Source: Ypsolopha sequella
Taxonomy: Eukaryota; Arthropoda; Insecta; Lepidoptera; Ypsolophidae
Assembly: GCA_934047225.1 (NCBI GenBank)
Contig: OW203986.1
Location: forward strand, 16,433,221-16,497,220
Direction: 5' to 3'
DNA: 64,000 nt
This document shows positions 31,691 to 45,100 of the stretch, one piece after another. Numbering within the stretch: position 1 is the stretch's first letter; each line of letters starts with the position of its first letter. The notes beneath the pieces were generated by a model. The model was given only the letters and a program-made list of their open reading frames with translations. It made no database searches and was not told the origin of the DNA. The translations under genes and the position numbers were made by a program.

Positions 31691-31929
31691 AATTATGTAC
31701 TTTTCTCACGAAATATTGCGTTTACTTTTTTTTATAATCTAATACTAATAAGTAGTAAAAAAGTCGTGTTTGTACTATCAGGGAAAAATACGCTGGCCCA
31801 CTTTTAGCCCGTATTGCATGGTGATAAGAGCGAAAAGTGGGTCTGCGGCAATTTCTTCGATGGTACATTTAATATTTTTTCGAAATTTAAATAAAATGGG
31901 TTATTTTTAGGATGGAGAGCATGTGGTGA

Positions 31930-32110
31930 CCCCAAAACTTAGTTTTGGAATTTTTGTCTGTCTGTTCCGTTTTAATTCAAGAACCACTCAACGGATTCGG
32001 ATGTGGTTTTCTTTATTATCATCGTTGTGACCCTATTGAAAAAAGGCTATAACATAAGAGGTGTTAGTAAAATAACTGCCAAGCCGAAAACGGGGCAAAA
32101 ATTAAATAAA
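31930..32110 (+). repeat. Dispersed repeat fragment
   Basis: Contains 'TTTGTCTGTCTGTTCCGTTT', 'GAACCACTCAACGGATTCGG' and 'AAGCCGAAAACGGGGCAAA'; inverted relative to 2235-2375. Confidence 0.6.
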
Positions 32111-32153
32111 CGCGGGCAGAGCTAAGTAAAGGCTATTTAGTGTATAATATATA

Positions 32154-32440
32154 TGACCGCCTCTGTGGCCTAGTGGTAGAGCGCTCGCCACCAGCTCAAA
32201 GTTCGTGGGTTCAATCCCCACGGTGCACATTAATTGTTAGACCATTTGTGCACCAAGTACGGTGATAGGTTTGGGACGTGATAATCATCGGTGAAAATCG
32301 GATGTTCGAAATGTGGACTGTGACTTATATTTTACAGTTCTCACTTGTAAACACCATGTAAACACTAAAAACCTTTGACACAACCTCGGGGATTCATGTT
32401 GTGGCGATATGTATATAAGTATAATGTATTTTACATAAAG
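32154..32440 (+). repeat. tRNA-derived SINE, full length
   Basis: Head 'TGGCCTAGTGGTAGAGCGCT' (A box) and 'GTGGGTTCAATCCCCAC' (B box), about 150 bases of body, then the shared 3' end 'CCTCGGGGATTCATG'. The head differs from the 1095 copy but the end is the same, suggesting a common LINE-derived tail. Confidence 0.75.
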
Positions 32441-32756
32441 ATGTGCGGGCAAGTAATAAAAAAACAATAAATTTCATAAAATTTATTTTAAAATAATAAT
32501 AACACTTCAGAAGATTTACCAATAGATAGAAACAAACAAAACATAACAACCATAAATTAGAATCACAATTTAATATTTTTAAACAATATAGAATAATCAA
32601 AAGGCAACTTGATTTTCGTTTTTGAATCATTTACAATTTAACCATCTTAACTTATTTTATATTTAACACTATCAATGGATCTATATGGGTAGCTTAGGTA
32701 GGTATAAATTTATAAATTTGCTCTAAAAAGCTAAGCTGTTTTTAAAACGTTCTATA

Positions 32757-32965
32757 CATTGGCGGATACAGGGGGGGGGCATGGGGGCCATGGCCCCCCA
32801 GACTTAAGACTTTTAGATTTGATTCGGGTGCATTTTTGCACAGCATATAAATAGGTTTGGCAAAAGCACCTCAAGGCCTAAGGCGTCTAAAAATTTACTT
32901 TTTTTACTTTGTGATAAACCTTTTGAGAATGGCCCCCCCAAAATCAAATCCTGGATCCGCCCCTG
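32757..32965. mobile_element. hAT-type MITE with 8-base target duplication
   Basis: Starts 'CATTGGCGGATACAGGGGGG' and ends with the complement of 'CAGGGGCGGATCCAGGATTT'. Both sides are flanked by GTTCTATA (32749-32756 and 32966-32973). An exact 8-base duplication with CA-GGCGGAT ends is the hAT signature. No transposase. Confidence 0.85.
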
Positions 32966-33696
32966 GTTCTATATAGGTATACTAAACGTTGAATGGTGTT
33001 ATGTTCTTTATTTCAATATGTCTTTCTTTACCATGTAAATCTGATCTTTAGGCAATCATATATAAGGATTACCACGTTTTAGTATAATAATTTCCATTTG
33101 ACTTAGTTGTGAACACTATTCAAAGGGTTCGACATATATTTCTATGGGTTCGACAGATGCGAGGGACAATCCGGACTAGGCTCGCTGATTTAATACCATG
33201 TAAATGACATCAGAAACTACTGACCCGAATAATATTGTTTGTATGAAGGGCTTCTCGAATACCTACATTATGTATGCATCAGCAGCCCAAGAGCGCTAAG
33301 GGCCCTTTTCCTGCCATCCGCGTTATTTCTTACAAGTAAACCTGCTTGCGGAGCATTTTTACTGGTGTAAAGTATTTCTTTATTCTATGTATATTTACTA
33401 TATAATAATACGGTCGCATACTTTTAGAGATAAGGGTAATCTTAAATGGATAATGCAAAATGGCGCTCTGAAAAGTGACCGTAGCCATTTCAAAAAAAAA
33501 AAAGAAAAAAAAGGGTGATCATGGTTTTACATGCATTTAACCAATTTAATCACACTACAAGTAACATCTTTTTAAATATTACCCGCTTGCCAGGGTCAAA
33601 AAGTACAATTTTGCTTGCACGATCACCTTTGATATATTAGATGAAAATTGTGAATAAGGTGTGGTCAAGTAATATATTTATTTGAACCCAGGGTGT

Positions 33697-33830
33697 TTAG
33701 GAGTATGGGACTTACCGTGTTTGGTTTTTATATTTTTCCGAATTTTTGGTAGTTTCATCTGCCATGGTAGCGGGATGACTGAAATTCGGGAAAATATAAA
33801 AACCAAATACGGTGAGTCCCGTACTCCTAA
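33697..33830. repeat. Foldback MITE, ~50-base arms
   Basis: 'TTAGGAGTATGGGACTTACC' and 'TTTGGTTTTTATATTTT' are matched in reverse complement at the right end with few changes. Confidence 0.85.
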
Positions 33831-33960
33831 TAATGACCGTGTAAATTTAAAATCTTATCTTGTTACGTAGGATTTTGTGACAAACTTTTGTCTGTATATA
33901 CATAGAACCTAAAACATTTTGAAAATAAACAAATACACATAATTGGGAAAAAGCCCCGTT

Positions 33961-34336
33961 CAGTGGCGTATTTTAAGATTTAGCGCCCTGGGCCTGTAAG
34001 GTTTGCCGCCCCATAAAATTACGAGAAAAAAAGCACAAATATTTCAATTATAAAATGAAATGAAATCCAACAGTGTGTTGATGTGGGCTAAGAATGGTGA
34101 TAATGAACGGAAAAAACTAAAAAGGCCATGCAAACACCATTAATTTAATATTTACATTTTTTCTGATGGCTAAATTAGTGACAAAATTCTTCAATGACAC
34201 TGTCGTAATTAACGGATATTGTCAAGTCAGCTTCTATAGGTATTAAGAATAGCTAATTCTAAATTGCTTGTGCAGCCCCTCGCAGCCTGCCGCCTCGGGC
34301 AATAGCCCTTGAGGCCCTAGGTTAAATACGCCACTG
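33961..34336. mobile_element. hAT-like MITE
   Basis: Begins 'CAGTGGCGTATTTTAAGATT' and ends 'GGTTAAATACGCCACTG', inverted CAGTGGCGTATTT ends typical of hAT non-autonomous elements, with GCCCTGGGCC/GGCCCTAGG-type subterminal pairing. The flanks show no exact 8-base duplication. Confidence 0.7.
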
Positions 34337-35475
34337 GCCGTTTCGTTATTACTTACAAGCATATGCTGAGACTGAGAATGCCTACTTTATTTTTATTTAT
34401 TGTTCAATACATTTTTACGCAAAAATAGGCCTAGCGCGATATTTGCTATGACCGACACGTGTAATCCTTATATTAATTGGTACACTTCACTTTAAAAACC
34501 CTGCTCTTAACGTAAATTCAGAAACACCAAAAGGCTCCGATCGCTATACAGGCCAGCTGTTTCTTGTTGGGTATAGGGTAGTTGCAAATAACCCGGCCGC
34601 GCGACGCGACATAGAGCCGGCTCGATATCGGTTCTTGCGGCCGCCGGTAGCTGCGAACAAGGCTGCCAATAATGGCTATTAGCCTGACTTTAATGAACTC
34701 GTTACTGCCAAACTGCTACGTCGTATCTTCCTTATGTTAGTATTGTCCTGTCTGTAATGTCAACCATCATTACGAGCAAGGATAGCGGTCGGAGGCAATT
34801 TCTACTTGTCAAAATAACAATTATGTACGTTTATACAATAAATTAACATTATTGCTCGTTTCGTTTACAACAAACGTTATGTGGCTATTTTGTTAATGGT
34901 GGCGGTAAAGACAAACTGATAATAATTTAACTATCTAGGTTTATTCTAGGTAGGTCTTTGTTCTAAATCGATATACTTATCACAAAATCTTATAAACGTT
35001 ATAAGGTCTATAGGCATCAATAGGTCCCAATGTAGGAGGAAATCTAAACACTCAGGTTTTTGTTGGGATTTTATACCATTCAGAATACGAGGTAATTTAA
35101 ATGCAACCAGTCAAAAAGTTAATCTTTAACGTTAATTTATGTTTGAATTTTAAATTAAATTGACAACATATTTTGAATGTGAGTTTTGAAAAAAAAATAT
35201 CCATTTAACATAAAAAAAAATAAAGAAAGTTTAATATTACAGTTAAATGTTATAATTACGAGAGAGGGATAGCGTGTAAGCGAGACTCAAAATGGCACTT
35301 TATATTGTATTATATACATATGTATACATTATATATTGTCGTATACTTTACTTAATTTGATTATGAACAACTATTGTTATCTTACTCGATTAGCCACCAT
35401 TGTTCCTTGATAAATTAATTATTAACTCATATTTTATAGATTTAAACAAATTTTGGCAACCATATTGTCATGTCA

Positions 35476-35536
35476 TGTGAGTCTCCGGCCGAGGATCGAA
35501 CCTGAATCTCAAGACTGAGAGGCTGCGTTCTAAATG
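35476..35536 (-). repeat. SINE head fragment
   Basis: 'CCGAGGATCGAACCTGAATC' followed by 'TGAGAGGCTGCGTTCTA': the tRNA-like head of the 1095 family without its body. Confidence 0.55.
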
Positions 35537-35569
35537 ATAAAAAGAAGCAATTGAAAAATGTCGAAATAG

Positions 35570-35960
35570 AAATTTGTCTCCATATTTTTCGTCCGTTTGA
35601 TGCGAAGTATTTTTTAAATATTTTTCTCATCTTTATCGCGATGTTTTTGTAAAAACCAGGGACATACACCAATTCATATTGGCCGTCTAAATGAAGTCCT
35701 AAAATTTATTTGATTGAATTTGCGAATTATTTTGGTACTTAGACATTATGATGAACTATTCCGAACGGGCTCGTAAGTACCAAAATATTTTACAAAAGAG
35801 AAACAATTCAATCAAATAATATTAGGCATTCATTTAGACGGCCAATATGAAGTGGTGTATGTCCTTGGTTTTTCCAAAAACATCGCGATAAAGGCCAGAA
35901 AAATGTTTAACAAAATGCTTTGCATCAAAGTTGTCGTCGTCGCGGACCGGGCTCTTAAGC
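35570..35960. repeat. Foldback element, intact relative of 17217-18120
   Basis: Arms with 'TCATATTGGCCGTCTAAATG', 'TTTATCGCGATGTTTTTG' and 'ATTTGATTGAATT' pair across a ~100-base centre that itself folds ('GGTACTTAGACATTATGA...'). Confidence 0.8.
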
Positions 35961-36181
35961 GTCGGTTGAGCTACACAAAATTAAACGTTTATGAGTTTGA
36001 GTAAGGACGCATGTTTGTATGAGTATGAAATTTTGTATACTTTTAAACACTATTGAGTTACTCCAAAACAAGTGTTTTTAAGGTTCCGTATGTCAAATGC
36101 ACAACTTCGAATGGCCATTTCACATTATGTTACTTGGTCAATCGGTTTAATAAAATAATATAAATAGTAAACTATATTTCT

Positions 36182-36395
36182 GATAGGTTCATCTTAGAAG
36201 AAACGCTAAAAAACGAAGAAACTACAGAAACCAATGGAGATGTTGCGATGGCAACATACACAATACATAAGTAATAAGGTTTTGTTGAATAACTATTGAG
36301 TGAATTTTGAATTTAAGTGTTCTGTTTCGATTAATTAGAAAACGGCGGGCTTTTCACAATCCGTCTGCGAAACCGCTCTTAAATCATAGAACAAG
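36182..36395. repeat. Single arm of the 52548-52905 foldback family
   Basis: Shares 'GATGGCAACATACACAATAC', 'AATAAGGTTTTGTTGAATAA' and 'TTCGATTAATTAGAAAA' with 52768-52905. Confidence 0.7.
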
Positions 36396-37551
36396 GCTGT
36401 TTGTTTGTTTTAGAAATAAATAAACAAATAACCCCGTGTCGGTTCGTCTTAGGATATTTCAATAAATCTGAATTTATATGCACTGATAAAGTTTCTTTTT
36501 ATAACTTTTCAAGACGTGTATCTATTTCGAAATTACTGGCTTCAATGACATTTTGGACGTTATTGACGTGTAATAAGTGTTTATGATGCATAAATAAATA
36601 ATTCATTTATTCAAGCATACTTATATAATCTTATTTATTTAACCAAAACTGATTTGTTGCGAGGAGCATCCTCTGGGCTCTGCAAAATTAAGTTTAAACC
36701 AAAACATTTACGACATTTGTTAGCATTTGTAACGCTTGAAAGAGTTGCTTTGTAATTTCGTAGTACTTGAGGCGAGAGGGTGGTCTCAGACAAAGACTAC
36801 TTATTTCTATCCTATCTTTACACTACGGGTGGCCTCTACGACATTGTGCAGCATTCGTAGCACCTTAAAGTGCTGCTACGAAGTTTCGTAGTACTCATCT
36901 CTCAAGCCTGATGCTAAAACATGTTGTCAATTTAATTAATTTTGTCAGTATTATTTGTCGGTTCTTTTTTGACTTTAATATCATTATGAATTTACATGAG
37001 AATATAAACTAAATAGGTCATATAATTCCATGGATAGAAGGATCAGTTTTTATGACTTCAGCGTTATTTTTTGTTATGTTAGCTAGTTAAAAATATATTT
37101 AGTAAAGTCAAACTAATGACTTGATATTCAATTGTTTGAATTTAAAGATAATACAAAGGTAGGCTAACCATTTTTATTTCTAATTTCAAATTAGATATTT
37201 ATTTACTTAAACCAGTAAACCTTAATTTATCTTTTATGTTGAATGTCAGGCATTTGCATACCCTGCATTTAATAAGAAATGTGTCCAAAACCTTAAAATT
37301 CATTGGTTCAAGAATAGAATTCTCCGATTAATGTATACTTATTATGTAGGTAGGTAGGTAGTTCTAGAGCACTCGCAGCTAGCGGCAGAGCATCAGGACC
37401 CAGCAGCATTAACAGTTTCCGATGATGATCACCTATTTTGTCCGATTTACTCTCGGATAAATGGGTCATTTTTAAGAGAACAGGTATATTCAGAATCTTT
37501 ATTAAACAAAACTGTTACACCTTTACTGGTTAGAAAGGTTACCTGTAGTCA

Positions 37552-37944
37552 TCCGGTTCATAATGACTAATTTCCCAAAATGACCACTCCCCAAAATTAC
37601 TACTTTCCCAAAATTACAACTTTATTTAAATATGTCAAAAGTGACAGTGAGTTATAATTTTTACAGATTTTGTGACAGATAATTTATTTTTATACAGATT
37701 TTGTGACAAATGTCAAAATGATAGACGGCAAAGTGACAGATGTCCAAGTGAAAGATATTAAAATGACAGATATATTAAACATCTGTTACAAAGTTGTCAT
37801 TTTGTGAAATTATAATAATTTGGGAAGTGGTCATTTTGGGAAGTTGTTATTTTAGGAAACTTGTATTTTGGGAAACCTGTATTTTGGGAAAGTAGTCATT
37901 ATGGGAAAATGTAATTTTGGGAAAGTGGTAATTATTGAACCGGA
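37552..37944. repeat. TIR element with iterated 'CCCAAAAT' subterminal repeats
   Basis: Starts 'TCCGGTTCA' and ends with its reverse complement. Both subterminal regions consist of ~17-base iterations of the form 'TTTCCCAAAATNACNACT' (3-4 copies left, about 7 right, inverted). A second iterated word 'TGACAGAT' occupies the middle. No coding capacity. Confidence 0.75.
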
Positions 37945-38365
37945 AGACCTGTGTAGAATTATATCAGGAAATGTTGGTACTTCTTTATCTGATTGGTACA
38001 ATTTTACACCTCCCATTTTGTTTGTCCCCATTTTCACTTACGTATAACTATACATATTGCAATGCAGTCCTGAGGGATTTTAAGCCATCAGCTACTAACA
38101 AATATGTCAGTAGCAGATTTTAAAAATCTAAAGTTTGTGGGAAGTTGTTCAAAATAGTCAAAAGTTTCCTAAGTTTAATACATACAAGTAAAATCTGTAT
38201 AATTCCACGTCTATTAAATAGCTTTTCCATTTTCGATGTGCATTTTCACTCGTTCATTTCATTAAATATTTACAATAATTAGTCGAGTCTCTTAACTAAC
38301 GGGTTTAAGCTAAGCTTTATACACTACCATAATAGGTAATGTTGTAACAAACTATTCTAGATATC

Positions 38366-38371
38366 TTTATT
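38366..38371 (-). terminator. KCNQ: Possible KCNQ poly(A) signal
   Basis: Minus-strand AATAAA about 515 bases past the KCNQ stop. Other AATAAA hexamers lie further on (for example near 37496), so the choice is tentative. Confidence 0.3.
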
Positions 38372-38886
38372 AAAATCTACCTACAACTTATTATTATTAC
38401 TTATGAGAAAAAGTTATCTAAACGAAGCGTAAAATTCTGACATCACTACAGAGTCTTTGGTCTTTTCACACGTGTGTTGAGTTGGACACAGCACCGCAGT
38501 CGCGACACGCGGGCGCCCACCGCGGCGGGAGACTATCTCAATCACTATTAGCATTACATTACGATATTTACGATACAAACGCCCATGTTCTGATTCTTTC
38601 TACCGAGATTGAAATTGGTGCCATATTAAAACAGATTACTGAATTATGTCGACTATCAGCTTTTGAATCGGACGTAACAAAACGAATTGGAATGTAGGTG
38701 TCGGGCAAACCGGTAACGATAGATAACTTACATTGTTTGAAATCACATTGTCCATGTAAATAACCTACAGTAAGTATTGTGCGAAAATATGCGTTTTTAT
38801 AAAATAAGAGCGTTTCGTTGCGAGGGTGGACTCGAGTGCGTTCTAAAATAAGCGTATCGGTGCTGAGACAGCAGTAAGAGCTCGTT

Positions 38887-39137
38887 TCATAGATCCGGTC
38901 TGAGCAGGTGCAGGTCGACGGCGACGTCGCGACGGTTGGGTCGTGAGACGCGCGGCTGTGCGGCGGCGGGTGGCGCGGTGCCCAGTAGCGCGGCGTCCTC
39001 GGCCAGGGAATCAGCGTCACCGCTGCCGTAGCCGCCATGCTCGACCGCGTCGTCGGCGCCGTCGCACCACGAGGCCGACGCTGAGCTGCCGGACGCCGGC
39101 TCCTCTTCCACCTCCACCGAGCACGTCGCGCACACTT
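38887..39137 (-). CDS. KCNQ: KCNQ last coding exon
   Basis: 251 bases after TTTCAG, to TGA at 38887-38889. Encodes 82 residues: '[20 protein letters not shown]', an acidic Gly/Ala-rich stretch, and '[19 protein letters not shown]' at the end. Assigned by phase, GC bias and position 7.5 kb downstream; it could also be an isoform-specific end. Confidence 0.75.
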
Positions 39138-42100
39138 CTGAAATAATCATGCACAAGTCGATCTTGATGAGGGTATATTGTGTTACTCAGAGTTGTGTTC
39201 CGATTTTACTGTCACTGTTGGGAAGATCGAAGAATCCAATTCAGGTTAATGTTTAACAATAATGTTTTTAAACAATAGATAGAGATTTCATATTTTTCAG
39301 TTATTGAGAATGAGCTCGTCTCTTGTAGCGAAATATCAGTATATTTTTATAGTGTATTTTATATATTTGAAAACTTACAATTTATTACCGAAGTTAGCGT
39401 TAGCGATATTTATCACTTTTAGTATGATTATGACGCCGTGTTCACCAGGTAAATTAAACTTGATTTTAATTTAGTCATCTTAATTTCAAGCAATTTGAGT
39501 TTTATGCTGTCAATAATTTTTAATATTTTGTTTATTTACATAACAAGTGATGTCAATTGTTTCCTTTAGACATAATAACCAAGATATGCTTTGTATTGGT
39601 ACGAAAGAATAAATAAATTTGACATCTTTACGTTAAGGCGCTCTTATCCCAAAATCAGTAATTTCAAAGTCAAATAGAACTTTGAAATATCGTCTAAAAC
39701 TTCAAAAAAAAAAAATACGCAATATAGTTCGAACCTTTATCTAGGTGTTCCACGCATGTGTTACACGATCAGATAAACTTTGCTCGATAGAAATAATTCA
39801 CGATCACAGCATGTAATAAGACCTTTCAAATCATGCCATTTCCATAATTCCACTCTTTTATTAACGAAACATATCTGGTAATATTGCTCTTTAAATTTTC
39901 TAGGTCGACCACGTAAGTGGGTTTTAATAAACATATCCCTTATTTTTAAACAATTTTAAAACAGATAAAAACAAGGAAAAAGAACAAAAGTGTGGTTATT
40001 TTCTTTACTCCTTACACGTAAAGAAAAAGACAGAGAGTCACTCTTCTGGGATAAGAGCGCCTTAAATACAATGAGGTTACATACAAGATCAATCATTGGC
40101 CAAAACATACAGGTAATGTGTGTAATCCATGTGCCAACAGAAGGAAGAGACATGAGACATTACATTACATACGTGACAGATTCCTCGGTTCAACAAATTC
40201 TAAAAATGTCTACAATCTTAAGTTAGTTTGCTGCAGAAACAATAAAATATAGCTAAAAAGTGTATTATCTCGAAACGGTTTTTCAATCAGCATACCTTTG
40301 CATAAACTTCCCATAGCCAATTGTGTACGATGATGTCATAATACATGCCGTTAAGCTAACTTTGAATGCCGACGTAATTTTTTGAGATATCAAAAAAAAA
40401 AAACAGTTTGCTACTGTTTAGCTTTATAAACGCTAAAATTGATTTTCATAAAAATCTTCATGTTGGAAACGAACTCATTAGATCTTTTCAAGTTATTAAA
40501 ATCCTCTTTATTAATATAATTATAATTTTAGTTTTTATTAGTTTTAAATAAATTCAAATTAAATTAAATATATTTAGTCTTTAGTTTAAGTTTTTAATAT
40601 TTATAGGATTATTTAGTTTTAATTTTAGGCATATATATTTTATTTGGTATGTAATTAATTACTTATTGTATAGAAAGATTATTGATAATTATAATAGTAA
40701 GAACTGACATATTTACAATCCTGTGATTATTCCGTTTGTGTGATATGATAAATAATATAGTATTTACCAAATTAATTAGTTTTTGATTTTATTTGATAAT
40801 GTGTAGGTAAGGTGTAGGTATCACTTGAGGATATGGTATGTAAAATATATTTTAGTGGAAAGTAACACATTAATTAGATTTATAAGTGTGTCAGGTAGCA
40901 AACAAATTAATAGAGACATAACATAAGAACATATAAATATAAATATTCTAATATTCTACGACACGAATCATGCCGACTTTCCATGAACTAATCTGACACA
41001 TAATTTGCATCCTTCTACGAGTAATATTGTCTTGTACTATGTGTAGTGTGTATATGGCTGTCCAATATCGGCTTCAGGTACTATTGGGGAAAAATGGCTA
41101 TTCAACTATCGACTCTTGAATACGCGGAGAGGAACAAAATTCATGAACTGTGGTTGTGCTCGAGGATGATAATTTCAAACATGGAAAAATCTTACTAAAC
41201 CTTTAAGGACAGCCTTATACTAAAGAAAATAATATTTTAATATACTTATAAACGACGTATTATATAAAATAAAGATAATGCAGAAAAAGTTGGACACCGT
41301 GAAAGAAAATGTACCTTTCAAAGTTTACGAGTCACCCAGATCTGTTTCACGAACAACAGGAAAGTACTTTTCAGTAGTCACACAATTTTCTTTTTTAAAG
41401 GTTTGTGACTTTAGGATTTCCTTACCTTTATTGAGGTTATTCATGTTAGGGATAAAAGAATCAAAATGACGTCGAGTTGCATTAGTAGGCAGCTAGGCTC
41501 TTTTGTTCATTCCACTAACACAGAGGGACCGTTTAGCACCGTTTCCATAAAAATCAATACGGTATACGCTCGCCGCTCCGACTAGCAGCACACTTTCATC
41601 AGAATAAAGCAAAACTGAATAAATAAACTACACACATTAAATTCTGTTAAACTAACTTTCTAAGGTAACAAGTGCAAGAACATCATTATAATAGATATTG
41701 CAGGTTTTATATTGATAAATCTTTTATTGAAAATAATGTAAATAGGTGATATTTTTTAATTAATGTGTTAATGTCTCATATTGAAAACTGGAAAAATACA
41801 AAAATGGAAGAGGCAAAAGAGGTGTGTCTGGATCGTGGCAGATGGTAATCTGTGGTCTCTGGCTACCCCTCCGGGAGACAGGCATGAGTATGTAAAGTAT
41901 GTAAAGTAGGAAAAAGTAATTATGCATAATATAAAATAAACACAACATCTTTCTTAATCTTTTGTGTATACGTCCAAGATGGAGCGCGTGAAACGAAGGC
42001 CACTCTATAAAATGACGAATCAATCACGTCAGCCATTTTCCGAGTGAACAAAAAAAGCTAGAGCGGCGCGGCGTTCGACTCGCGCGGTCTCGCATGTGGA

Positions 42101-45100
42101 TGGATTCATCTTGATAGAAGGACGTATGGGATAGAGGGGTATATAAATCAAACTACGAAAAACGTTCGCATTCCACACATCGATATTGGCAGGCGCTAGA
42201 CGGAAGAATCCATAACTCACGGTGACCACGAGTGGCGAACACACAGGGGCCCTCCCAGGTCGTCGGTCAGAGAGAGGTCGACGACGAATAATCCTCATAC
42301 GATGCTGGAATTGTTCAATATGTTAACCTAATTCATCATTAATTACAACAAGATTATAACCAATGAGGTTACATAATAAAAGATCATTGATCATCAAGAA
42401 GGCACAACATAGTGCCTTAAATGTTTGTTCAAATTTTCGCAGCTCAGCGTTCAGCCTCGCAATTCCCATCTATTAGTTATGATAAATATATTTATTTTTA
42501 TTTAATTCTACTTGCGCATTCTCACAAGCCAAAAAACAAAGTGTTGCTCAACTTTGGCTTTTCTTTAAAATGCTTACCCATAAATAAATATAAAATAAAC
42601 GTAAAAGTTAAAAATGCCTCTACTTCTACTACACAACTTGATAATTCTAAATCTATTACTACATAAATTTCACTCGCACTTAGTCGGATCTTTTAAGCAA
42701 TTAAAATTGAATAGAAAAACAATAATTTCTCCATGGCCAAGCCTCTTGAAAAAAAAAAGGTGAAAAGCCTATCTGGGTCCAAAACTCCAAAATTATATTT
42801 TGATATTGGTACGTGTTGGGCATTGTGCAAATGTGACATTGTGTTGTTGTATATTTGTGATACCTTATTAGATTTATTATAATAATGTTATTATAGATTA
42901 AACTCCGGCCGTTCATTCGAGAGAATGGTGACGTTTGCAAATGTCAGGGGATAAAACCTTTTTTTTACTGTTTTGCATTTCAATATTTTATATTTATCAT
43001 GATGATTTTAAGGTAGATTGTATATCGTTAAAAGGTCCCATTTGTTAATAAAAAGTATTTTTGTCGTATATATTTTCCACTTCCTAGTACAAAACTTAAT
43101 GAATCAGCTGACTCAATTTCTACGTAAAAGTTAAAAAAAAGCGCAAAATATATTAATTTTGGCGAAAAGTTGGCTATTAGCGATACTGTCAAGTTATTTC
43201 TGTCAAATCAGCAATCATAATGCCTGCAGTATGAATCCTCGACTTTTTGAATCGACATTTCAGAAAAAGGTTTATAATATCTGCGGTGTAAGGCAGTGTT
43301 GTCGTATTATAAAACTGATATACCTTACCAAATAATAAGATCGTATAAATATTCTATTCCAGGGTTTTTATATATAAAAAAAGTTTAAATAATCATGATT
43401 TGGATTTATTTCGTCCCATTTGTTGTACCGTTGATATTTTTTTAACGTGCCTTTATTTATTTTTGTCGTGAAGAAGCTCTTGTTGACTTGTAGTATTTTT
43501 TCGAGATATCGCCACACTCCATCTGTCATCATTCTCTCGAATTAAAGGCAGCAGTTTACCTACATAGATCCTATTAATGTGTTGCACTAAAGACTACTTA
43601 GTTAGAATACGGATTCACGTACGTTTTACTTTAAAGACATGCCACAGATTTAATGCGCATAAAAATCTATAGCCGACCGACCAGACGTGCACTATCTGTC
43701 ATGGCTTGTATAGAACGCGTAAGGAAATAAAGATCTTTGCCGAAGAGTGGTTAAGATTCCTATGCGCATTATTAAAATGGTACTATTGTACCAACGTTGT
43801 AACCAGTTCGAGGCGTGTTGGATTTAACATTGTCATGCAAGTAGAGGTCTCCGAAATTTAGATCCGATGAACGTTTGATTTTTTGAACCTAGTAAATATC
43901 AGCTGTACATCAAGGATACATCTTGATCAACCAGAGTTTTTTCGATATATCGTAGCACCAGAAATAAAACGTTTTTAGAGCATGGCGCACCTCTACTATT
44001 TCGTTCCTACTAAATCCCGGTAAAACTTTGGTTGCTTATAGTTTTGGAATGTGACACCTAACGAGGTTTTTCCGAAGAATATTTTTGTTGAATATAATGT
44101 CAACTATTGAAAAAAATAAAGTATAACTTCAACCCCTTTAATTTCGGAAAGAAGCATAAACCTCCTTTATTTTCTAAACCTCCCCCAATCATTTGGGCTG
44201 TCAAATGAAATAAATTACATCTTGACTGCCTAGACAGAAACGTGTATTTTAAATAAGGTGAATTTTACAGACTTTTGAAAAATTTGCGTTGCGTTGCCAT
44301 TGCGTACACCCTTCTATGGATCCAAAGTTTATGATTGTAAGTATCATAATCGTAAACATAATATTGGGGCAAAAACAAGACCTAAGATCCTAGCTCTAGG
44401 TATAGATAATGTGGACGAAGCGCCGGCGGCGCCGCTCCGCCAATTTATTCGGCAAGAATTAAACAAGACTTTGAGGTTCCAACATTGTACCTCAGGTCCC
44501 GCCCCAGCGTCTATCAGCCTCGCTCTCAAAATCAAATTTTTGGGCATCTTGTTTGATATGTCAGAATAAAATCACGATACTTTAAAAAATACAGTAGTTA
44601 AGATTTCTGACTTAAGTCTTACCGGAGCAGGACTTAAAAAAGTAGTTTGGTAAATGCGCAAAAAAATTGCAAGTATACCTTCTAATTATTTTTTTCGTAC
44701 GTGGGATCTCAATATTTAGATCGACAACTACCGTTTTTATTTCCGAATTACCTATAATATGGCAATAAAGTCTTACTTGATTACTTTTTAGGGTTTGCAA
44801 TATATTACTTTAAACTCTCGCGTTTTGTACACATTATAATATATATATTCGGGTCTACCGCGATCAATTTTTACCTTTTTACGAAAAGGGGACGCCCGAC
44901 GTTTTTTTCTTCTCTTAGTGCATCTCCGGATACTGTGAGTGTTGTGTGCCGTGCGTGAATAAGATAACAATTAATTTTAAAGACTAAAGTGTTTTTGCGG
45001 GTACAAGGAAAATACTTCGGTCGTCACCTGCATCTCATCACTGCGCCTCGCCATACTTGCCAGTTTCCCGTAGACCACGAGACATGCAACTGTCTCGAAA

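Larger units (their letters stand above)
25757..38886. other. Intergenic region between TH1 and KCNQ
   Basis: About 13 kb with no conserved gene recognised, filled with elements listed separately. Bases 26280-26440 are a GC/CpG-rich patch ~0.5 kb upstream of the TH1 start that could belong to its promoter, but part of it recurs inverted at 28115-28180. I see nothing definite in 26930-27590, 29230-29970, 32965-33600, 34340-35470 or 38000-38360. Confidence 0.6.

Noticed and set aside
38482..38697. Plus-strand ORF of 71 codons just past the KCNQ stop
   Set aside because: It lies in the presumed KCNQ 3' UTR, with no family likeness and no splice support.
38943..39146. Plus-strand Arg/Pro-rich ORF
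   Set aside because: Shadow of the GC-rich last KCNQ exon on the other strand.
42029..42298. Minus-strand ORF of 89 codons, Arg-rich start
   Set aside because: No recognisable domain and no splice continuity with KCNQ; left as unexplained intron sequence.
44294..44569. Plus-strand ORF of 91 codons with a GC-rich patch
   Set aside because: No domain recognised; it lies between mobile elements in a KCNQ intron and is likely chance.
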